DNA of 64,000 nucleotides from Jatrophihabitans sp964244045 (GTDB taxonomy: Bacteria; Actinomycetota; Actinomycetes; Mycobacteriales; Jatrophihabitantaceae), in NCBI RefSeq assembly GCF_964244045.1, contig NZ_CAXTHK010000023.1, positions 1-64,000 on the forward strand. Reading direction: 5' to 3'. This document shows, in pieces, positions 44,501-51,798 of this stretch. Both the position numbers and the translations under genes were made by a program. How positions within the stretch are numbered: the first letter of the stretch is position 1; each line of letters opens with the position of its first letter. The notes under the pieces were generated by a model, which worked only from the letters and a program-made list of their open reading frames with translations, was not told where the DNA came from and made no database searches.

Positions 44501-47500
44501 GCGACGGCGCGCCGGTGTCGGCCAGCAGCGCGCAACGCGCCGCGACTGACCCCGCAACCCGACTCGGAGTCGCCGCCGACCAGTACTACGACGCGCTCGG
44601 CTTCGCCGCCGCCGACCACCTCGGCCCGGCCCGGATGGCCGCGATCGACACCGCCGCCGACACCGTGCTGCCCGGCCTGACCCAGCTCGAGGCCTACCCC
44701 GCGCTGCGCTCCCACCTCGCGCTGATGGCCGTCGACGGGCACAACCCCGCCACCGTTCTGCGTGACGCGATCGCCACCGGCCAACGCAACGGACGAGGCC
44801 TGGACGACGCCCGCGATATCGCCGCGGTGCTCGACTGGCGACTCGATCCGACCGGGTGCCGCTCCACCGGCGCGGGCCCGCTGCCGTGGCTGCCCGCCGT
44901 GCCCGCCGCCCTGCACGACAGCCCCGAGTGGGGCCGCTACCTCACCCACAACGCCGACACCGTGACCGCCACCGCCGCGGCGGTCGCCACCCGGGCCAGC
45001 GAGTGGACACCGACCAGCGCCCCGCAGTGGGCCGCGCCGATCATCGACAGACTCCGAATCTCGGACCCCGACCTGGTCGCCGAGCTCGCCGTCTGGCGCG
45101 CCGCCAACAACGTCGACGACGCGGACCGCCGACCCACCGGACAACCCCTACCCGCGGCCGCCGACGCCCGCGCACAACGCCGCCTCGACGAATGCGTCAC
45201 CCGCCTGCTCGGCGACCCGACAACGGCCACCGGACGCTGGACCACCCTCGCGCACAGCGTCGACGAACGCATCACCGCCGACCCGTACTGGCCCACCCTC
45301 GCCGACCGCCTCACCGTCGCCGACCGCGCCGGCATCGACATCACCAAGCTCGTCCGCGCCGTCGGCGCCGAATCCCCGCTGCCCGACGAGCAGCCCGCCG
45401 CCGCCCTGTGGTGGCGACTGTCGCGCCACCTCACCCCCGCCGCGATGACCGCCACCGACCACTCCGTGTCCGAAACGCTGCGCCCGGAGTGGACACCGCT
45501 GCTCGCCGACGTGGTCGGCGCGCCCGCCGCCGACCGCATCCAGGCCGACCCCGCCTGGCCCGCGCTGGTCGCCGCCGTCACCCACGCCGGACGCGACGGC
45601 TGGCAGCCCGAGCAGCTACTCACCACCGCCCACGACCTACTGCGCAGCGGCCAACCCGACGACGAACCACTGCGCCCCGACGAACTGGCGACCGCCCTGG
45701 TTTGGAGGATCGGCATGCTCACTGACACCGCACCCGCCGCACCCGAGGACTACCTGCAATCCGAGGCCGGCGCCCCGATGCCGCCCGTCGCCGACACCGA
45801 CCTCGAGCTGCTCGGTACCCCCGACGTCGCCCTCGACGAGGACTGGCTGGCCAGCCTCGTCGAACCCGACGTCGACCCGCTCGCCGACGAGCACGACGAA
45901 CGGCCGACCCCCGTCGCGACGCCACAGACCGCCGAAGGCGGTGCTGCAACCGATCGCAGCGACCCCTTCGGCTGGCTACCCGCACACGACTACCCCACCG
46001 ACGAGCACATCAACGCCGCGCTCGACGAGGCCTACACGTGGGACACCGCGGTCGTCCCCCGCGCCCGCATCGTCGAGCTCAACACCCAAGCCGTCGAGTT
46101 CTTCACTGCCCGCTACCCCGACTCGTGGGCATCGGACTACCTCACAGACCGGCTCGGCACCGACCTTGCCGACGACGACCGGTTCCGCGTCGGCTACGCC
46201 CCCGACAGCTGGACCGCGCTCACCACCCACCTGCGCCGCCACGGCGCGACGGATGAGGAGATCGTCGGCACCGGACTGGGCAGCTACGCCTCCACCGGCC
46301 GCGTCATCGACCGCTTCCGCGACCGGCTCGTCGTCCCGATTCAAGCAGCCGGCCCCGACGGCGAGACCGAGATCCACGGCTTCATCGGTCGCCGCAACCC
46401 CGCCAAGACCGACGACGACAACGCCGGACCGAAGTACCTCAACACCTCCGAGACAGACCTGTTCACCAAGGGCCACGAGCTCTACGGGCTCGCGGAGAAC
46501 ACCGAGGCCCTCGCCGCCGGCGCCACCCCGGTGCTGGTCGAGGGACCGATAGACGCCCTCGCCGTCACCCTGGCCGGCAACGGCGCGTACGTCGGCGTCG
46601 CTCCCTTGGGCACCGCGTTCACCGACATTCAAGCCGACGCGCTGCGCCCCTACATCGGCACCGACCGGCCCGGCGTCATCGTGGCCACCGACGCCGACCG
46701 GGCCGGACAGCACGCCGCGCACCGCGCGTTCTGGCAGCTCACCGCCCGCGGCGACACCCCACGCCACCTGCGCGTCGACGACGGCAAGGACCCCGCCGAG
46801 ATGCTGCAGACCCACGGCCCCGACGCGCTCAGGACCGGCCTCGAGGCGGCCGGCCCGCTGGCCGACACCGTCATCGACGCCCGCACCGCCCCGTGGGCCG
46901 ACCGCCTGGACACCGTCGAAGGCCGCGTCTACACCGCCCGCGCCGCCGCCCAGGTCGTCGCCGCGCTGCCCGCCTCCACCTGGCCCGCGTACCTGACCTG
47001 CATTGTCGCGCGCACCGACATCGCCCACCAGACCGCGATCGAGGAACTGTTCGACGCCCACACCGCCTGGTCGGCCGACCCACCCACCGCAGCCAAGCGG
47101 CACCTGGCCGAACGCCTAGACCCCACGACCACCCCGACCGACACCGTCAGCACCTCCGCGACTTCGACCCCGCCGGCGCCGCCGCCTGCAGCGCAGCGGT
47201 GGGCGGCACTGGCCGACAGCCTCGTTCCCGACCTCAGCAGCGACCCCGGCTGGCCCGCGCTTGCCGCCAGCCTCGACCGGGCTGCGCAGACCGGATACGA
47301 CATCACCGTCCAACTGCCCGTGCTCATCGGCGACCGGCCGCTGCCCAAAGACCACACCGCCCGCAGCCTTGAGCTGCGCCTGGCCAACGCCCACCCGGAC
47401 TCGATCACCCCGCTCAGCGCGGCGACCCGACGCGCCGCGCAACGAGACGCCGACGCTGCGACTCGCGTCCGCCGGACCGAAGTCGACCTTCACACGAGGC

Positions 47501-47628
47501 CCGCCTCTTCCTCGACTCCGAGCACATCTGAGGCGACGCCGGACCCGGCAAGGCCCGCCGCAGACACCTCCCGCACCACACAGCGGCCTCAACCGGCACC
47601 CGATCCGCGACGCAGCCCAAACCTCTAA
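41518..47628 (+). CDS. traA: MobF relaxase-helicase with TOPRIM/primase domain, 2036 aa
   Basis: The conjugative relaxase of the element. The N-terminal TrwC-type domain has tyrosines near residues 14-16 and 37-38 and the HUH motif (HRDSRAGDPDLHTH, about residues 257-270). The RecD-like helicase follows, with Walker A APAGTGKT near 604 and VVIDEAG near 687. The C-terminal third holds a DnaG-like TOPRIM region (LVEGPIDALA near 1674, VIVATDADRAG near 1720). Around and after it lie three divergent copies of an RW...DPxWPxLA repeat. The ATG at 41518 is chosen because it matches the start of TrwC-like proteins (MTVHKLTAGDGYTYL); the open frame extends 21 codons further left. It should nick oriT, unwind, and perhaps prime the transferred strand. 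Confidence 0.92.
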   Translation: MTVHKLTAGDGYTYLTRQVAANDATNRGYDNLGAYYEAKGESPGVWMGTGLVTVPNFHPQDGVTEAQMVALFGEGRHPNAVEIERAALAARKNPWQVKQSSMLGSPYRIHEQANMFNRRSAGAYRDYNTALGLHTDTPVPAEERSRMRTELAAQMFVETFGRPPVDARELSGHLARISRQATTAVAGYDLSFSPVKSVSTLWAVAPREVAQVIEQAHHDAVKDTVTWLEDNATYTRRGKNGVAQVEVHGLIAAAFTHRDSRAGDPDLHTHVAISNKVQALDGKWLALDGRPIFKNGVAASERYNTRLEALLIHRLGVQFADRPGDNPTKRPVREIVGVDGPLPRHWSSRRAAIDVRRAVLAATFQADHGRPPTPQEAIALAGRANKETRPAKHEPRSYAEQRATWRTEAVAVLGGETGLRDYVRSALERRNTRRDAQRLSPAWVEQTAEKVLTVVQSGRATWQANHVRAEAERQARSAGVRLADLDRAIDAVVTAALDPGRSLPLGHTEQRADEVAVPAKLRRSDGSSVYTVAGSRMYTSAQVIAAEEAIVAAAARRDGRTVTAEIVDIALLESAANGVELNPGQVQMVRELATSGARVQLALAPAGTGKTTAMRVLSRAWTSTQSDGTPGGTNAGNVVGLAPSAAAAAVLREEIGTDTDTLAKLIHALETGINVPEWVNAIGLQTLVVIDEAGMAGTIDLAKAIDYVIDRGGSIRLIGDDQQLAAIGAGGVLRDVATTHGAVTLSQVMRFTHPDTGAPNHAEGAASLALRDGDTAAISYYIDNGRVHVGDITTVTDDAYAAWSSDRAAGHDAIMLAPTRDLVAELNDRARRDRLDVADAPPGREVRLVDGSHASAGDAIITRRNNRKLAITATDWVKNGDRWSVDGVCGTGALDVTHLRTGRHITLPADYVAENVSLGYASTVHGAQGITADASYTVATGDESRQLLYVAMTRGRHSNHVFLTTAGDGDEHSVITRDALLPPTAVDILTRVLIRDGAPVSASSAQRAATDPATRLGVAADQYYDALGFAAADHLGPARMAAIDTAADTVLPGLTQLEAYPALRSHLALMAVDGHNPATVLRDAIATGQRNGRGLDDARDIAAVLDWRLDPTGCRSTGAGPLPWLPAVPAALHDSPEWGRYLTHNADTVTATAAAVATRASEWTPTSAPQWAAPIIDRLRISDPDLVAELAVWRAANNVDDADRRPTGQPLPAAADARAQRRLDECVTRLLGDPTTATGRWTTLAHSVDERITADPYWPTLADRLTVADRAGIDITKLVRAVGAESPLPDEQPAAALWWRLSRHLTPAAMTATDHSVSETLRPEWTPLLADVVGAPAADRIQADPAWPALVAAVTHAGRDGWQPEQLLTTAHDLLRSGQPDDEPLRPDELATALVWRIGMLTDTAPAAPEDYLQSEAGAPMPPVADTDLELLGTPDVALDEDWLASLVEPDVDPLADEHDERPTPVATPQTAEGGAATDRSDPFGWLPAHDYPTDEHINAALDEAYTWDTAVVPRARIVELNTQAVEFFTARYPDSWASDYLTDRLGTDLADDDRFRVGYAPDSWTALTTHLRRHGATDEEIVGTGLGSYASTGRVIDRFRDRLVVPIQAAGPDGETEIHGFIGRRNPAKTDDDNAGPKYLNTSETDLFTKGHELYGLAENTEALAAGATPVLVEGPIDALAVTLAGNGAYVGVAPLGTAFTDIQADALRPYIGTDRPGVIVATDADRAGQHAAHRAFWQLTARGDTPRHLRVDDGKDPAEMLQTHGPDALRTGLEAAGPLADTVIDARTAPWADRLDTVEGRVYTARAAAQVVAALPASTWPAYLTCIVARTDIAHQTAIEELFDAHTAWSADPPTAAKRHLAERLDPTTTPTDTVSTSATSTPPAPPPAAQRWAALADSLVPDLSSDPGWPALAASLDRAAQTGYDITVQLPVLIGDRPLPKDHTARSLELRLANAHPDSITPLSAATRRAAQRDADAATRVRRTEVDLHTRPASSSTPSTSEATPDPARPAADTSRTTQRPQPAPDPRRSPNL

Positions 47629-47820
47629 CAGGCGCCGAAGAAAGCAGGCGAACCCGGACTGGTGAAGCACCCCCGGCGGACGCCGTATGGCGCACGCGCG
47701 CGGGGCTTTACACGGGGCGGGTCCTACGGGGGGCCGACACCCTCATGAGAAGACGAAGGGCGGCGTGTTGGCCGGGTCCGAAGGAGGGTCCGCTGACGGG
47801 CGAATGCAAGCCTGACTTCT

Positions 47821-47826
47821 TAGACT
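47821..47826 (+). promoter_or_regulatory. Predicted -10 box of the DUF3644 gene
   Basis: TAGACT lies 6 bases before the GTG at 47833, and no ribosome-binding site is present. This is the usual arrangement of a leaderless actinobacterial transcript. No clear -35 is visible. Confidence 0.35.
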
Positions 47827-47832
47827 GCAGCG

Positions 47833-48882
47833 GTGAAGAAGGAGACTCGCCTACTCAAAGACAAGTCGCTAAACTCGCTCACCCTCAGCATCGAGCACTT
47901 TAACCGGCCGTGGGACCAGGGCCGCACAGACGCAGTCCTGATGTTCATGGACCACTCGTTCGAAATGTTCCTCAAAGCAGCAATCCTCCACCGCAACGGC
48001 AAGATTCGCGAGCGCGGCGAGAAGAACACGATTGGCTTTGACGCTTGCGTCCGACGGGCACTCTCGACATCAGGGGTGAGGTTCCTGACGGAGGAGCAGG
48101 CGCTGACGCTCCAAGCGATCAACGGACTCCGGGACGCCGCGCAGCACCACCTGGTCGACATCAGCGAGGGCCACCTTTACCTGCAGGCGCAGTCCGGCGT
48201 CACGCTGCACCGTGACCTGCTCAAGTCGGTCTTCGGTGAAGATCTGCACGAGTTGCTGCCTGCGCGGGTCATGCCAATCGCCACGGTGGCGCCCGCGGAC
48301 CCCATCAGCCTGTTCACGGAGGAGATCGACGAGGTCGCACGGCTGCTCAGCCCTCTCAAACGGCGGCACACTGAAGCGCTGGCTCGCCTGCGGGCCCTGT
48401 CCATCGTCGACGGCGCGCTGCAGGGTCAGCGACTTCAGCCAAGCGAAACCGACCTGCGGAAGCTCGGCACGAAGATCTCTGACGGAGACACGAATATCGA
48501 CTCGCTGTTTCCCGGAATTGCCGGGGTGGCCTTCGACAGCCAGGGAGTGGGAACCGACGTTGCGCTCCGCATCACCAAGCGGGAGGGCGTTCCCGTCAAT
48601 CTGGTTCAAGAGGGCACCGCGGACGCCAGCGTCGTGGGCGTCAAGCGAGTAAACGAGTTGGACTTCTACAACTTGCGATACGCCGACCTTGGCGACAAAC
48701 TTGGGATCACGACAAACCAAGTCACGGCCCTCATCGCGCTGCTCGACATCAAGACCGACGAGGACTGCTGCAAGCGGATCATCCACACTTGGTGCTACTC
48801 GCAGAAGGCCATCGAGAAGATGCGGTTTGCCCTGCGGGAGAAGTCGCCCGTCGAGTGGTGGCAGGCGTACCGAGATCGGTGA
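47833..48882 (+). CDS. DUF3644-domain protein, 349 aa
   Basis: Residues about 15-60 (LSIEHFNRPWDQGRTDAVLMF, then DHSFEMFLKAAIL) match the DUF3644 family as I know it. A helical domain rich in basic residues follows, ending in a segment with tandem helices near FYNLRYADLGDKLGI. The function of DUF3644 is not established; it is frequently found in accessory regions. Its codon use is a little less GC-biased than that of the transfer genes, which fits cargo. It stands alone, directly downstream of the relaxase. Confidence 0.75.
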   Translation: MKKETRLLKDKSLNSLTLSIEHFNRPWDQGRTDAVLMFMDHSFEMFLKAAILHRNGKIRERGEKNTIGFDACVRRALSTSGVRFLTEEQALTLQAINGLRDAAQHHLVDISEGHLYLQAQSGVTLHRDLLKSVFGEDLHELLPARVMPIATVAPADPISLFTEEIDEVARLLSPLKRRHTEALARLRALSIVDGALQGQRLQPSETDLRKLGTKISDGDTNIDSLFPGIAGVAFDSQGVGTDVALRITKREGVPVNLVQEGTADASVVGVKRVNELDFYNLRYADLGDKLGITTNQVTALIALLDIKTDEDCCKRIIHTWCYSQKAIEKMRFALREKSPVEWWQAYRDR

Positions 48883-49224
48883 CCGGCTAAGCAACGATGT
48901 ACTCGTGCAGATGGTGGGGTGAGGCAGCCTTCGGAAGGAATACTGCTGTCGCGTTGAGGGTCCACTCTGACCGTGAACTGCCGGCACCACAAGATCGACG
49001 CGGGGCCAACCCTGGCTGGCCTGTGCCCGGTGCGCAGCCCCCTCGCGGGCACATTGACGGACTGCACCATCCCTTCACGTCAAGCTCAAGCGCGCTCTTC
49101 TGGCTCCGATGTATGCGCACCGCGCGCGACTATGCCGATAAGCGCGGGCTTTCCCCACCCGCGCGCTGCCGCCTCACTACCTGCGGTGTTAACGTGAACT
49201 CGGCCCCGGTGGCATGCTCGCGTA
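48883..49224. other. Intergenic sequence with a hairpin
   Basis: No convincing gene in this 342-bp stretch; several overlapping open frames lack codon bias. GCGCGGG at 49142-49148 and CCCGCGC at 49158-49164 form a perfect 7-bp stem with a 9-base loop and may end upstream transcription, although no T-run follows. Confidence 0.4.
49189..49218 (+). promoter_or_regulatory. Predicted promoter of the DAC-domain gene
   Basis: TTAACG at 49189-49194 and CATGCT at 49213-49218 form a weak -35/-10 pair with 18-base spacing. The GTG start follows 6 bases later without a ribosome-binding site, consistent with a leaderless transcript. Confidence 0.3.
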
Positions 49225-50493
49225 GTGACGATATATAAAGCCGGCAAGGTTTCGGACAGACGGGATCGCCTGCGCGATGAGCTTCGCGAGGCGAACGCTG
49301 CGCTGCTCGAACTGGAACACGTTCGCACCGGCGGCGATCGGAGCAATGCAGCCATTTCCGCTCACCTAGCCATCCGCGACCGCCTCGAAGAGGTCTTGCT
49401 GGAGGAAGTGCTCTACGCGCGGTATACGCCGGTTCACGAGCGACGCCGGTCCACCTACGGTGCAATAGTGTTCGAGAGCGGCCCGCCGGAAGACATGGCC
49501 GACACGCTCCACCTCGTTCCCCTTGGCCCTGGTGCTGCCCTCGAGGATTTGCGTTCATTGGCCAACGGCATGACGTCATTTGTCGTGCGTACGCTTGACA
49601 CCACCCTCGGCATTGGTCTGGTCCCAGCCCCTGCTCGCGAACAGACGCTTGTGGATCTCGCGATCAACCTCAACTGTGATGTCGTGCAGCGGCACCCGTC
49701 GGGAGCCGTCCGGGTTTTCGGGCGAGAACGGTTGTTGATCCACGAGTTCGACACTTGGCGCCGCGCCCCGTATGGGCACACCCGCTGGCTTTCGCTCGGT
49801 GAGTCTGTCGCCGCCGACTCCCGAACAGCCGGGGCGGTCGTAGATCTCGCAATGCACGTCCTGTCGGCCCAGCAAGTCGGCGCCACATTGGTGTTGATGC
49901 TCCGCGGCACCACTTCCGATCTCGGCCCGCGACTGAGTAGCGCACCGCGCGCGCTGCCGGTCGACCTGAACGTTACCAACGTAGAACACGCACAACTCCT
50001 GGCCACCGCTCTCGCTGCAGTCGACGGTGCTTGTCTTATCGAGACGGATGGCGCGGTGTCCGGTATTGAGGCCATGTTCATGCCGACTGACAAGGCGAAG
50101 AAAGCAATCAACCTTCCCAAGCGAGGCGCTCGGCACCACTCAGCAGCCCGGCTATCCTTCGACGTCCCAGAAGCTTTGGCCTTCGTCGTCAGTGCTGACG
50201 GAGCGGTGTCGGTCTTCAGCGACGGACGAAGCATTCTTAATCTCGACCCATTCCGGAGTGAGGCTGATTCAATGGCTAAGCTCGCCGGCCGCGAAAATGC
50301 GGACAAGATCAGCGAAGGAATCGCACGTCTTTCATGTCCCGCGTGTGGCAAGCGGCTCGTCGTCACCGTCACAACAATCGATGGATGGAAGGATCGCGAG
50401 ACGCTCGACTGTCCGGTGTGCGAAACGAACGCTATATACGCAAAGAACTGCTGGGAAATTAGCGCGCGGGTGCTCAAGCCATGGGAGGCGTAG
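49225..50493 (+). CDS. DisA-type diadenylate cyclase-like protein with zinc ribbon, 422 aa
   Basis: Residues about 260-345 form a DAC (DisA_N) domain. The DGA motif is D275-G276-A277 and the second motif is RGARHHSA, with R303-H304-H305. The family standard is RHR, so the last arginine is replaced by histidine. An N-terminal coiled coil lies at about residues 8-60, followed by a sensor-like domain. The C-terminus has a zinc ribbon of CxxC pairs (CPACGKR from residue 371, CPVCETN near 400). DAC domains make c-di-AMP from ATP; such stand-alone, sensor-fused DACs in accessory DNA are candidates for signalling in conflict systems. Whether this one is active is uncertain because of the RHH change. 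Confidence 0.75.
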   Translation: MTIYKAGKVSDRRDRLRDELREANAALLELEHVRTGGDRSNAAISAHLAIRDRLEEVLLEEVLYARYTPVHERRRSTYGAIVFESGPPEDMADTLHLVPLGPGAALEDLRSLANGMTSFVVRTLDTTLGIGLVPAPAREQTLVDLAINLNCDVVQRHPSGAVRVFGRERLLIHEFDTWRRAPYGHTRWLSLGESVAADSRTAGAVVDLAMHVLSAQQVGATLVLMLRGTTSDLGPRLSSAPRALPVDLNVTNVEHAQLLATALAAVDGACLIETDGAVSGIEAMFMPTDKAKKAINLPKRGARHHSAARLSFDVPEALAFVVSADGAVSVFSDGRSILNLDPFRSEADSMAKLAGRENADKISEGIARLSCPACGKRLVVTVTTIDGWKDRETLDCPVCETNAIYAKNCWEISARVLKPWEA

Positions 50494-50648
50494 TCGCAAT
50501 CCGAATCGCGACTTGCTCGTCACGCCGCCGCGCACGGGACGTTCGACACACCAACACTCGTCTCCGCCCTGTCGCGCTCATAGCCGCGATGAGCGCGCGT
50601 CCGGACACGGATCCATTCACGGGAGCACCCTGGACGTGACTCGAGCAG
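50494..50648. other. Convergent gap
   Basis: A 155-bp gap between the DAC gene and the convergent transfer operon. Nothing recognisable is seen. Confidence 0.3.
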
Positions 50649-51137
50649 TCAAGGCGCCGCGACGTACTCGTCGACTACACGGATCAGACCGACGATGTTG
50701 TCGTTGAATGTCTCCAGTTCCTCGGCAGGAATCCAGTACTCGAGGATCGTCGCGCCGCCAACCTGGTGTACGTCGAACCCATCCAAGTAGTCCCGGCGGA
50801 CCTCGAACTCGGTGACGTAGCCCGCACCGTCGGCCTTGACGTTCCAGTCGCTGGCGATCCGCACGGCATAGTCCCGGTTCAGCACGGGGTAGAAGATCGG
50901 CTGCTCGGGCAGCCGCGGCGGCCACCGCGTCCAATAGGCCGCGCGCAGCAACGCCAGTTCGGCCGGACCGACGGGTCGCCAAAGGGTGGTCGTGGCGCTC
51001 ATCGTGTCAGCGTGATGCTTCGAGGCGGCAGACGCGAACGCATTCCCAGTCTCTCGGGTGTAACACACGTAGCCGATGAACTGCTCGTCCCGGCCGTGGC
51101 CGACCAGCACCCAGTACCTCGACGGCACGTCGAGCAC
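50649..51137 (-). CDS. ADP-ribosylation/crystallin J1-like protein
   Basis: The C-terminal 117 residues (from the ATG at 51002) match the small family annotated as ADP-ribosylation/crystallin J1. LWRPVGPAELAL, RLPEQPIFYPVLN, and GGATILEYWIPAEELEEF-type sequence ending in DNIVG support this. In the same frame, upstream sequence with good codon bias (RYWVLVGHGRDEQFIGYV) suggests either a longer protein starting at the GTG at 51137, as given here, or a fused small gene. No ribosome-binding site decides between them. It lies at the end of the minus-strand transfer operon. The enzymatic activity of this family is not established to my knowledge. Confidence 0.6.
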   Translation of the reverse strand: MLDVPSRYWVLVGHGRDEQFIGYVCYTRETGNAFASAASKHHADTMSATTTLWRPVGPAELALLRAAYWTRWPPRLPEQPIFYPVLNRDYAVRIASDWNVKADGAGYVTEFEVRRDYLDGFDVHQVGGATILEYWIPAEELETFNDNIVGLIRVVDEYVAAP

Positions 51138-51231
51138 TCCGGACTCGGCGATGCGGTAGCCAGTGGGCGCTCGTCGCGTCGTCGCGACAAGAGCACAGCA
51201 CGTTGCAGTGCGATCATGATGGTTCTTTGAA

Positions 51232-51798
51232 TCAGCCGCGCCGGCCAGCGAGGATCGGGGTAGGGGCGTTAGGTCGATGGGTGTCGGCGTGGAACGCGCG
51301 TTGCCGATCGTCATTGGCCATCGCTGCGATGTAGGAGTGGTAGCGGGACTCAGCCGGCCACTGAACGTGCTCCCCGGTGCGGCACTTGCTCTCGCCGAGA
51401 CGACCGGTCATCCGATCGCAGAACATTGGGAATGTGTAGCGGTGCCAGTCCTCGACGGCCTCCGGGCCGGTGGATGCCTCGGCGGTCCAGCGCAGGAAGG
51501 CGAGCACCGCGAGCTCGCGAGCGATGTGGGCGTGGTGCGGCCAGCACGGCGGGATCATCTGCGCCGGACGCCAGGCGTACTCGTGGTTGATCCATGCGGC
51601 GACGTCGTCGCACCAGCCCCATACATCTTCGCGCAGGTCGGCCGGGCACGTGGCCGGAATCCACGGGCGCGGCACGTCGTAAGCGATCCCGGCTTCCTCG
51701 ATCTCTCCGGGGTCGCCGCGACGCAAGATCGCTAGCATGTCCAAGACACGGGTCACTGAGCCGGGCGGTGCCGGGAACCGGGTCGAAATGATGGTCAC
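51232..51798 (-). CDS. Hypothetical transfer-operon protein, 188 aa, DUF4913-like
   Basis: The GTG at 51798 overlaps the coupling-protein stop (GTGA). The centre reads MIPPCWPHHAHIARELAVLAFLRW and then EDWHRYTFPMFCDRM. This resembles the W-C-x-HP-x-A-L-W pattern of DUF4913-like proteins found beside TraG genes in actinobacterial elements. Many Trp and His residues are conserved-looking. The function is unknown. The family link is my inference from pattern, not from a search. Confidence 0.6.
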   Translation of the reverse strand: MTIISTRFPAPPGSVTRVLDMLAILRRGDPGEIEEAGIAYDVPRPWIPATCPADLREDVWGWCDDVAAWINHEYAWRPAQMIPPCWPHHAHIARELAVLAFLRWTAEASTGPEAVEDWHRYTFPMFCDRMTGRLGESKCRTGEHVQWPAESRYHSYIAAMANDDRQRAFHADTHRPNAPTPILAGRRG

